Assembly: GCF_002020355.1 (NCBI RefSeq)
Contig: NZ_MPZV01000001.1
Coordinates: 1,178,001 to 1,242,000, forward strand
DNA: 64,000 nt
Direction: 5' to 3'
Source: Thioclava sediminum
GTDB taxonomy: Bacteria; Pseudomonadota; Alphaproteobacteria; Rhodobacterales; Rhodobacteraceae
In this document: positions 18,937 through 27,400 of the stretch, one piece after another
Layout of the letters: every line of letters begins with the position of its first letter
Position numbering within the stretch: the first letter of the stretch is position 1
Notes under the pieces: model-generated
The model's database searches: none
What the model was told of the DNA's origin: nothing
Seen by the model: the letters and a program-made list of their open reading frames with translations, nothing else
Position numbers and translations under genes: made by a program

Positions 18937-19842
18937 CTAGGAAACTTGTGCGCCCCCTCCCTCTCGAAGCTGGGCTACCTTCCAATGCCCGGTATACCCT
19001 TTCTTCAAATGGGCCGCGACGATCTGAAAGCCGCTCTGTGGCCAGCTCTTCGGTGTGTCGACGAAGAGCAATTCCGCAATTCCGAATCCGGCCTCTTCGA
19101 GATCCCGCAACCGCGCCTTTGTCGTCAGGTTCGTAAGCGGCGCAAGCCAGACGATATTTTCCGAGACTCGCATCGCGTGTCGCGTGAATGTCCGAAGCTC
19201 GGACCAGGGTGGGTTTGTGACCACCCACTCAACGCGATCGGACCAAGACAGAAAGTCGCGCCCCTCACTGATCTCGCACCAGTGGCGCTCCACGTGATCC
19301 GGGAACTGATCAAAGAACGCCCCTTCCCCGCGCGACGGATCGAGGACTCGCCCGGCCATCGCATGCGAAAAATGATCGATGATTGCCTTGGCCAGATCAG
19401 GCGGGGTCATGACACGGTCCTGTTCCGCCTCATTCTTAGGCGGCACCAACCCTCGTCCTTTCGCGAGATCGCTCCGTTCCAGTGGGTTGCGGAGGCGGAG
19501 TAGCCGCAAGGCCGCGGCAAGCGTCGCAACCCGTCCGGAAAACTCCGTTTCCAAGGCAATGACCGTTACGCGGCTGCAGCCGATCTTGCGGGCGAGAGCC
19601 TGCTGCGAAAAACCGCGCGCACGCCGCCGCTCCGCGAGCGCGCGTCCCATATGCTCACCCGCCTTGGCAACACGCCAGCGCAAGCCAAGGATCGGCAAGA
19701 TGGCCTCGAGCGAAAGGATCGTGCCCGCCCCGCTCTCGAGAGCGCGCACCGTCGGGATGCTGATATTGGCGCGGGAGGCGAGTTCGGCCTGTGTGAGCCT
19801 GCGCTCCGCGCGTTCGGCTCTCAGGAGCTCGGAAAATGACAT
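18937..19842 (-). CDS. Two XRE-type HTH domains fused to an adenine-N6 methyltransferase-like domain
   Basis: From the ATG at 19842 the protein has about 301 residues. Residues 2-48 form one Cro/CI-type helix-turn-helix (RLTQAELASRANISIPTVRALE). Residues 64-110 form a second (GFSQQALARKIGCSRVTVIALE). After a linker come TPPDLAKAIIDHF (about 146), a SAM-binding motif I of the form VLDPSRGEGAF (about 166-176) and a catalytic NPPW (about 210-213), the motif IV of adenine-N6 methyltransferases. It is short for a full enzyme and lacks an obvious target-recognition domain; the HTH pair may supply DNA targeting. No cognate nuclease is adjacent. It could be an orphan methylase-regulator or a degenerate, regulatory methylase. 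Confidence 0.75.
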   Translation of the reverse strand: MSFSELLRAERAERRLTQAELASRANISIPTVRALESGAGTILSLEAILPILGLRWRVAKAGEHMGRALAERRRARGFSQQALARKIGCSRVTVIALETEFSGRVATLAAALRLLRLRNPLERSDLAKGRGLVPPKNEAEQDRVMTPPDLAKAIIDHFSHAMAGRVLDPSRGEGAFFDQFPDHVERHWCEISEGRDFLSWSDRVEWVVTNPPWSELRTFTRHAMRVSENIVWLAPLTNLTTKARLRDLEEAGFGIAELLFVDTPKSWPQSGFQIVAAHLKKGYTGHWKVAQLREGGGAQVS

Positions 19843-21632
19843 GTGCGAAAATCTTTCTATCCAAAGCACACAGATAGAAAGAAAAGCTGACCAAGCGCAA
19901 CCCGCCCGAAACGCAGCGAGAAACGGGTCCGCGTAATTTTCTCTGCCTCACAAAAAATCGAAAACCCGTTTTTTTCAGCCTCGGCACTTAGACTGAACGC
20001 ATCGCCAGATCCGCGCCGGATCACCCTACCCGTTCCCGCCGAGCCTCGCTCGCGCGGTCTCAGGAGATGCATGCCATGGCCCAGCGTCCTTTTGCGCCAA
20101 ATAGGCGAAAATCTCATCGCGCAACTGGGTTCACCAAATCCGATGAAGAGCTTCTCGAGCGGCTCGTGAAAGCCCGACAGCGCGTCGCCGAGCTGATGCT
20201 CGAAAAACTAGTCTACGCACCGATCTTCGAGAGACTGGAACACGAGATCGCGGCCGTCGAGGCGCGCCGGATCGAAGATCCTCTGGCCCGCGCAAGGGCG
20301 ATCCTGCGTGGACAGCCAAGTGACGCGACCTCCCCGTCAGACGATCAAGACGATACGCCAGAGCCTTGGTAGGTTTAACTATCTCACCTGTCGATGCAGC
20401 AAGAATCCCGAACGCAGCGAACAGCTCAGCCGTCATGCGAAAAGCGAAAGGCAAAAATCCCCAAAAGCCTTCTAGCTAAGAAACATGAAGCGAAAATGCA
20501 CAAAAATCCAAAAATTCAAAACAAGCATCGTCTGATTCCCCGGCGGCAGCGCCAAGCATGCAGAAAATCGAGAACATCCGCGAACGCGTGCGAAAAAGAT
20601 TTGCGAAGGCAACATGGCGATGCTCTCGACAGAATGGGACCGGCGTCCCCAGAAACAATGCGAGCCTTCGACAGGCGCAAGCGATCGCCCCAAAGCGACG
20701 AGAGGTGCAATGACACTCAGCAACCGCGCTCCGGACGCAAATATCGAAGGCGGGCGGTGCGTATCGAGGCGGTCGGCTCCGTGACCCGCCCGAAAATTCA
20801 CGCTCGCACCGTGCGAAAAAGCCTGCCCACTATACTCATGCGAAAAACGGGCGGCGAACGGGCGCGGCTTGCCCCCTTGCGCGGGCTATCTTTCTCGCCC
20901 TCGCCGGCGCCACAGTTTGCTATCCCCCCCTTGTCACGGTTCAGGCTCCGCGCCGAGCGTCTTTGGAAGTTGCAAGGCGTAATGGCAGGCGAGAGCCCGG
21001 CAATCGATGGAGATCAATTGATAACATCCCAGGCTCAACCCGGCTTTTCAGCTGCCGGCCAAGCGGACGGAATCTACTTAAGGTCTTGCGCTGCGAGATG
21101 ATTGGCTGGCTTGAGGCCCGGTGCGAAAAACGATCGCGACAACAGCGCGGAGATCGGTGGCCGCCGGAGGCGGGCGGTCTACTTGGGCAAGCCATCTTGG
21201 GCATAGGCCTCCTGTTTCGGCACCGGCGCATGTCATGTATATTTTTTTGAGCCGAACCACCGGGATCTGATAGCAGTCCAGGGCAGACCTCTGAGCGCCT
21301 ATGCATCTCGGCCTTAGTGCGCCCATTTCCGCTCGCGAGGGCCTAGAACTCGTTCGGAAATCGCCTGCTATTTGCCAGCGCGAATCAAGGATCGATCGGA
21401 GAGAAGCGATCGTGCATTTCCCACGTTTGATGACACGCAATGTCCGGATTTAGAGTTTGGCTCGTGGTATCAGACCCCGCGCCCCAGCATGCGGCTCGAG
21501 TGCAGGCGATGCGAAAATCATCGGCCAAATCCCGGCCCAGCGCGAAGATATTCCTATTTTTCAAGGAACAATGCCCACCCCACGGCCAACGACGTGCGGT
21601 GCGAAAAAAAGCCTAAAAAATCCGTGCGAAAA
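19363..21632 (+). repeat. Strand-biased cluster of the 9-mer RTGCGAAAA
   Basis: Copies on the plus strand start at 19363, 19843, 20435, 20588, 20811, 20838, 21121, 21509, 21599 and 21624. They are irregularly spaced; I saw no minus-strand copy here. One more plus-strand copy is at 52464, beside the candidate oriT. Most lie in the gene-free tract after 20372; two overlap the methyltransferase gene. Confidence 0.7.
20076..20372 (+). CDS. Hypothetical coiled-coil-like protein
   Basis: The start at 20076 is chosen because AGGAG lies nine bases upstream; an ATG nine bases earlier is too close. The 98-residue product has a basic N-terminus (RRKSHRATGF) and a long amphipathic helix (about residues 22-72: DEELLERLVKARQRVAELML). 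A disordered acidic tail follows. It is divergent from the HTH-methyltransferase gene with a 230-base shared promoter region. The family is not recognised. Confidence 0.5.
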   Translation: MAQRPFAPNRRKSHRATGFTKSDEELLERLVKARQRVAELMLEKLVYAPIFERLEHEIAAVEARRIEDPLARARAILRGQPSDATSPSDDQDDTPEPW

Positions 21633-21948
21633 CAGGCGCTTAATCGAAATCCTCCTAGCCTTCCTCCACGTCATGGGATATGCTTGAACGGGAAAGATTC
21701 ACTCCCTAGTCGTTAGAGGCAGCCCGATGCAAACAGGCCTAACCACGCCGCTTTAGCGGCCCGCGTCCTCCTCGAAGGACGCGCTCCGAACTAGATATTG
21801 AATATTCACACCCGGCACCCGGGTCGACACGCTGTCGGCCTGCGCCCTTCGTTATTGAAACTCACTCGGACAAACGCCTGTCCGGGCACGGCTGACGCAT
21901 GCCCATGGTCCAGTTGGGCGCTTGGCTCGAAGCAAAGGAAAGAAGCAA
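20373..21948. other. 1.6-kb apparently non-coding, repeat-rich tract
   Basis: A 235-codon frame spans 20394-21101, but its composition (Arg/Lys/Pro-rich, no domain, no ribosome site) looks non-coding. The tract carries eight copies of RTGCGAAAA, all in one orientation, many oligo-A runs, and two hairpins near its right end (21747-21782). It may be a replication, transfer or regulatory locus, or a decayed region. Confidence 0.5.
21747..21782 (+). terminator. Tandem small hairpins upstream of the orphan-nuclease gene row
   Basis: GCCGCTTTAGCGGC (21747-21760) is a six-pair stem with a TT loop. GCGTCCT/AGGACGC (21763-21782) follows with a six-base loop. They lie 170 bases before the gene at 21949 and could attenuate or terminate upstream transcription. 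Confidence 0.4.
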
Positions 21949-22506
21949 ATGGTTCACGAAACAAGCCCGCTCCAACCTTATCTTGAGATCATTGAAGGTA
22001 TTCTCCCGGTCACGCCGATTGCAATGATCGATCTCGGCAGCGCGCAACAACGCATTCGAGAACATCCCGCGCTTGCTCCGCTCCTGCAGACCTATCTCGC
22101 CGATCGCGCCCTTGGCGGACAAGGCGGATCGAGCGCAGACGAAACCTTCGACGCCACACTCTTTATAAAATGGGTGATCGCGCTCAGTAACCTGGCACCC
22201 GCAATCGGGGATAACCTAGCGAACGGGGAGCAATCAGCCGCGCCTCTCTTAGAGTCGTGGTGCCCGATAGTCGAAGACGACGTGCCCCTGCTTGTCGGGC
22301 GGGTCTCCGGCCACCCGCACCTGCGTGAGGGTGCGCGGGTTCGAACTTCGCCTCTCATGAATCTCCAGCCGAAGGCGGGCTGGGCTCGAAGTTGTAACCG
22401 CTTCTATCGCTTGGGCTTATACGATCCAAGTTTCCTGAAAACCCTGCAAAAAGATGGACGCCTTTCTGCGAGCGCAAAGCTCCTGCGCGCTGATCGGAGC
22501 TCCTGA
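21949..22506 (+). CDS. Hypothetical protein, first gene of a nuclease/helicase row
   Basis: The 185-residue protein starts at the ATG behind AAAGGAAAG. It has a helical N-terminal half (YLEIIEGILPVTPIAMIDLG, then IREHPALAPLLQTYLADRAL) and a hydrophobic segment (FIKWVIALSNLAPAIG). The C-terminal part is basic (WARSCNRFYRLGLYDPSFLKTL). No family is recognised. Its stop is two bases before the metallophosphoesterase gene, so co-translation and a shared process are likely. Codon use resembles that of the high-G+C neighbours. Confidence 0.65.
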   Translation: MVHETSPLQPYLEIIEGILPVTPIAMIDLGSAQQRIREHPALAPLLQTYLADRALGGQGGSSADETFDATLFIKWVIALSNLAPAIGDNLANGEQSAAPLLESWCPIVEDDVPLLVGRVSGHPHLREGARVRTSPLMNLQPKAGWARSCNRFYRLGLYDPSFLKTLQKDGRLSASAKLLRADRSS

Positions 22507-22508
22507 TC

Positions 22509-23246
22509 ATGCCCGACGTGCTAATTCTAGGAGACTTGCATCTCGATCTCTGGATGCAGAAAAACCGCAACCCATTCGACGACCTTGAGCTCGAGCACGC
22601 TGAGCTTCTCATCATAGCTGGCGACCTCGCCAACAAGCCTAAGATCCGTTGGAAACGAGCCCTGGCGCTGATCAGCCAACACGTCGACCTCGATCGGGTT
22701 CATATCATCCCGGGCAATCATGACTACTACGATTTTCGGCTCGATGGCGACGACCGCCTCGCGGATCTCGCGCATGAAGCCGGCGCGCATCTCGCGCAAA
22801 AACGTGTGCTTATCCATGAGCGCACACGATTTCTCTGCGCCACGCTCTGGACTGACTTCGCGCTCGGACCGGGAAGCGTTGCGGAAAAGTCGTCCCGCAG
22901 CGACTGGGTGATGAATGACTATCGCTATATTCGCGTCGCAGGAAGCGGCTACCGCAAGGCGCGGCCAGCCGACACCATCGCGAAGCACCATGAACATCTC
23001 GATTGGCTGCGAGGGCAATTGGCGACCCCCTTCGATGGCGAAACCGTCGTCGTCACGCATCATGCCCCGCACCCGGCTGCACTCCCTCCGGGCGCGCCGC
23101 TGCCTTGGTGCTACGCTTCAGACCTGACTGCGCTCATCGAGGAATACCAGCCCGAGAAATGGCTTTTCGGCCATACCCACCATGCTGCGGAATTTCAGGT
23201 TGGGCGCACGCAGCTGAAGAATGTTTCGAAAGGATATCCAAAATGA
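22509..23246 (+). CDS. Calcineurin-like metallophosphoesterase
   Basis: The 245-residue protein carries the full metallophosphoesterase motif set: GDLHLD (residues 8-13), GDL (38-40), GNHDYY (69-74), THHAPH (about 173-178) and GHTHH (211-215). These residues coordinate two divalent metals and cleave phosphodiester or phosphomonoester bonds in nucleotides, DNA or RNA. Its TGA overlaps the ATG of the GIY-YIG gene (ATGA), so the two are coupled. The family spans many substrates. Beside a nuclease-fold gene and a helicase fusion, a nucleic-acid or nucleotide substrate is the more likely option. Confidence 0.9.
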   Translation: MPDVLILGDLHLDLWMQKNRNPFDDLELEHAELLIIAGDLANKPKIRWKRALALISQHVDLDRVHIIPGNHDYYDFRLDGDDRLADLAHEAGAHLAQKRVLIHERTRFLCATLWTDFALGPGSVAEKSSRSDWVMNDYRYIRVAGSGYRKARPADTIAKHHEHLDWLRGQLATPFDGETVVVTHHAPHPAALPPGAPLPWCYASDLTALIEEYQPEKWLFGHTHHAAEFQVGRTQLKNVSKGYPK

Positions 23247-24010
23247 CAGGAACACACGTATTCGATTGGGGCACTTTCTCCGACTCAGAACCGTTCAGCG
23301 GCTTTCTACCAGAGAGCGACTACCCCTTACTTTTTCCGGGAGGCATCCATTTCAATTCCACGGGAAGGGTCTACGCAGTTGACGCAAAAAATAAGCATCT
23401 TATCCCCCCCAAACCCGGAGTTTATGCCATACGTGAAGTAGAACCATTTGGAAGGGGGTCAATTTACTGTGGCAGAGCAAGAAATCTAAAGCAAAGAGTA
23501 CCGCAAAGCATTAGAGAACAAGGATTTGGAACGGAGGTGATTTTTTTAAATGAGGATAACGTTTCAATTCGAGAAGAAGGACAATATTACCAACTTTGCA
23601 TATTGGCAGAAAAGCTGTGCATACGCGCATTAAGTACAATATGCGCCTACAACAACCTACCAATCAAGCTCTCAAATCAGAAACACCGAGACCCTTTACC
23701 TTATTTTGCATGGAAAGACCCGAAAAACTCATCCTACAAACTTCCGATTTCCTTTGCCCAACATGTTCTTTCCAAATTCATGACTCTGCAACCAGAACCT
23801 CACAAAATAAGCCGGTTTGAATACACCTACCGTCTATGGACAATCAATAGGGGTGAAATTCCGGACATCACCAAAGATAAAAGAAGCATTTGGGCACCAA
23901 GCATCGTTAGCGCCTTAACAGAAAATTATCTGGAACCATTCGATGAACCTTCCGCATATCGCCAATACTTCCTAGATCAACTTGCCCGACAACGATCGAG
24001 CGCACGATAA
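23243..24010 (+). CDS. GIY-YIG superfamily nuclease-like protein, AT-rich
   Basis: The 255-residue product has a GIY-YIG core: PGVYAIREVEPFGRGSIYCG (about residues 57-76) provides the GVY and IYCG strands, and ARNLKQRV after it supplies the conserved arginine helix. A downstream glutamate near EEGQYYQLCILAEKLCI could be the metal ligand, though I cannot fix it. The C-terminal 130 residues match no domain I know. The gene is strikingly AT-rich: 22 of the 60 bases in 23521-23580 are G or C, against well over half in flanking genes. It therefore looks recently acquired. The start overlaps the metallophosphoesterase stop. Confidence 0.72.
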   Translation: MTGTHVFDWGTFSDSEPFSGFLPESDYPLLFPGGIHFNSTGRVYAVDAKNKHLIPPKPGVYAIREVEPFGRGSIYCGRARNLKQRVPQSIREQGFGTEVIFLNEDNVSIREEGQYYQLCILAEKLCIRALSTICAYNNLPIKLSNQKHRDPLPYFAWKDPKNSSYKLPISFAQHVLSKFMTLQPEPHKISRFEYTYRLWTINRGEIPDITKDKRSIWAPSIVSALTENYLEPFDEPSAYRQYFLDQLARQRSSAR

Positions 24011-24402
24011 ATCAGATGGAACTGGCACTCGAAAAACCTGCTGAGTCTTTTCAGTTTGATTGTCGGCGCACAGCTGTCTTTTAGCCATCAGTGCGGCGGC
24101 TCTCCGGGCCGCTGGACAAGCTTCCTCCGTCGTTCGATCGGCTTCGTGCTGAGCTGCTCTCCGATCGGTTGAACAGAATCTGGCACAATATAGCCTACTC
24201 GTTGCACCTTCTGATCGGGTTGGTTGAGGTCGCTTCTCTGCCCAGACACTAGCGTCGGTGTCTTGCCGCCAACCGGGCTCCCACGCAGATGAGTGAACCT
24301 TCAATTGTGAGACACCACGAAAAAAGTGCGAACATCTTTCCTTTCCTCCTAAAGAGGATAGGGTCGTCACATTAATGTGTAAAAGACGGATCCCATCCGG
24401 GC
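24011..24402. other. Intergenic region before the giant helicase gene
   Basis: No convincing gene is seen. It should contain the promoter of the 24403 gene. TCCTC-N5-GAGGA (24345-24359 region) is a weak dyad. Confidence 0.4.
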
Positions 24403-27400
24403 ATGCATTGGGGCACCGACAAGACAGGTTCAGTATTTCTGGAACGATGTGTGGCAATCGACCTAGAGGTCGACCCATCGACGGCTCGCATATTTTCGCT
24501 TGCAGCGGCCAGCGCCGTCATCGGTAGCGAGGCTCTCATCTTGGGGTCCCGACTTGAGTCCGGTTTACCCAGACTCGAGGAATTCTGCGCCGACTTCGAC
24601 CACGTGATCGGACATAATATCCTGCGCCACGACCTGCCCCATTTGATGGCGGCATCGCCTCGCCTCGCGCGTCTCGCCCAAGCTCCAATAGACACGCTTT
24701 GGCTTAACCCGCTCGCTTTTCCACGTAATCCCTACCACCACCTAGTGAAGCATTATCAGGACGGACGATTGCAGAGCGGTCATGTGAATGATCCCGAGTT
24801 CGACGCGAGGCTCGTCTTAGAAGTCTTGAGCAATCAAATCGGCGCCTTCGCGGAGATCGGGCGGCGATCTCCAGACGCCTTGGTCGCCTACCACTATCTC
24901 TGTAGCCGGATGCCCCGGAGCGATGGGTTCGATCGGCTCTTCACAGCAATTCGAGGCGCGCCGATGCCCGATATAGCAACGGCCCGCAACGCGATCGAAC
25001 GCCTGCTTGAGGCGTCATCCTGCGCAGCGCAGCGGAAGGAAGTCCTGAACGATCTCGACGATAGCGCGCTCAGCTGGCCCCTGGCTTATGCACTGTCCTG
25101 GATCTCGGTTGCCGGCGGTGACTCCGTGATGCCCCCTTGGGTCCGCGCGCAGTTCCGCGACGCCGCGCGGATCGTTCGCACCTTGCGCGACACGAGATGC
25201 GGCGACACTGCCTGCCAATATTGCGCGGCTCACAACGACCCCAAGCAAGCACTGAGCCGCTGGTTCGGCTTTGAGAGTTTTCGTCCGGAGCCTGTCGACG
25301 AATTCGGGCGCCCCCTTCAGGAACGCATCGTCGAAACTGCAATGCGACGCGAAAGCCTTCTTGGGATACTTCCGACCGGCACGGGAAAATCCATCTGCTA
25401 TCAGATCCCTGCCCTTTCGCGCTTCGACAAGACCGGGGCGCTGACCGTCGTCATCTCCCCTCTGGTCGCGCTCATGGCGGATCAGGTCCAGGGCCTTGCA
25501 CGCGCCGGAATTTCCACGGCGGTCACTATAAACGGCCTGCTTTCGCTTCCCGAACGGCAAGACGCCTTGGACAAGGTGCGTCTCGGCGAGGCTGCGATCT
25601 TGCTGATTTCGCCCGAGCAGTTGCGCAGCACCTCGGTCCGCTCCGTGCTCGCCCAGCGCGAGGTCGGCCTCTGGGTTCTCGACGAGGCACATTGCGTATC
25701 CAAATGGGGGCATGATTTCCGGCCGGACTACCGCTATGTCAGTCGCTTCATCAAGGAAAGTTCGGGCGAAGACATAGCCCCCGTTCTCTGCCTGACCGCC
25801 ACGGCGAAACCCGACGTCGTCCATGACATTCGCGAGCATTTCAGCACGCGCCTCGGGTGCAAGCTCACTCTGCTGGACGGTGGCGCATCACGGACGAACC
25901 TGAGCTTCAGCGTGTTGCCAACTCAGAGGCAGACGAAGCTGGCCGATATCCTTACTGCGCTCGAAGAAGATTTACCGGCAAGCGGGGTTTCAGGGGCTGT
26001 TGTTTATTGTGCCACTCGAAACTCCACCGAACGTGTGGCGGAATTTCTGCGACAGCAGGGGCTTGCGGCGGAACGCTATCATGCGGGGCTTACCGCCGAT
26101 GAGAAGCGTGAAATCCAGGAAGCGTTCCGAGTGGGTGAGTTGCGTGTGATCGCCGCCACCAACGCCTTCGGAATGGGCATCGACAAACCCGACATCCGAC
26201 TCGTCGTGCATGGCGATGTGCCGGGTTCTCTGGAGAATTACCTGCAAGAAGCCGGGCGTGCGGGACGAGATCGGGATCCTGCGAAATGTGTCCTCCTATT
26301 CAATTCGGAAGATGTCGACCGGCAGTTCAATCTGAGCGCTCGCTCTCGCCTCGCCCGTCACGAAATCGGAGCGATCCTGAAAGCTGTCCGAAGGCTCGAT
26401 GTCCGATCGGGTAAAAAGGGCGAAGTCATCGCCACCCCAGGCGAGATCGTCCACGAGGAAAAGGACCGGGAATTCCAGCGGGACAGCGCAACCGAAGATA
26501 CCCGCGTAAAAACGGCCGTGGCCTGGCTAGAAGAGGCGACACTTCTCCGGCGGGAAGAAAACCGCGTTCAGGTCTTCCCTGCTTCGCTTCTCGTGCGAAG
26601 CGTCGATCAGGTGCGCAGGATCCTCGATGCTGCGGAGATAACCGGAAATCGCAAGAAGCAACTTCTGAGCATCGTTCAGCATATCATCAACGCGCCAGCG
26701 GATGAGGGTATCTCGACCGATCAGCTAAGCGGTGCAAGCGGCCTCACAGGGCCGGCACTGCGAAAGGCGATGACAGATCTCGAAGCGCTCGGGATCGCCA
26801 ACAACGATACGAACATCACGATCCATATACATATTGGCGGCGCATCGTCTTCACGCGCACGCTTCGAAGCTGCAGCGCGGTTGGAGCGCGACCTGATCGC
26901 GCAGATGCGCGAAGACGCACCCGATGCCGATAATGGCGAACCATCGGCATTCAATCTTGCCGCGACGAGTCAGGCACTGCGGGAGAAGGGCCACGGCACG
27001 GTGCGGCCGGACGTTGTCGAAAGCCTGTTGCGCGGGATGGCGCAAGACGGGCGCGACATGGAAGGCGGGCGGGGCAACCTTCATTTGCGCAAAGCCTCGC
27101 GTTCGAGTCTGTTCGTGCGGCTGCAGCGCTCATGGTCCGTGATCGAGAAGACTGCAGAATTACGCAGACTCGGTGCGGAACGCCTTCTCGAGCATCTCGT
27201 CGGTCGCGTTCAGAAGGGGTTGCGCGGGAAAGACATCGCCGTCGAAACCACCTTGGGCGCGTTGCTCAGCGCCATCACCGGAGATGCGATGCTGCGCAGC
27301 TCCGTCAACGATCCGAACAAGCTGATGGATCGCGCCTTGCTCTGGTTGCACGAGCAGCAGGTCGTGGCTTTGGGCAAAGGGCTATCCGTCTTCCGTCCCG

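Noticed and set aside
20394-21101. 235-codon open frame in the repeat-rich tract
   Set aside because: No ribosome site, no domain, Arg/Lys/Pro-biased composition and embedded RTGCGAAAA repeats; treated as non-coding.
19363-21632. CRISPR array
   Set aside because: The repeated units are only 9 bp and irregularly spaced, with no spacers of constant length and no cas genes.
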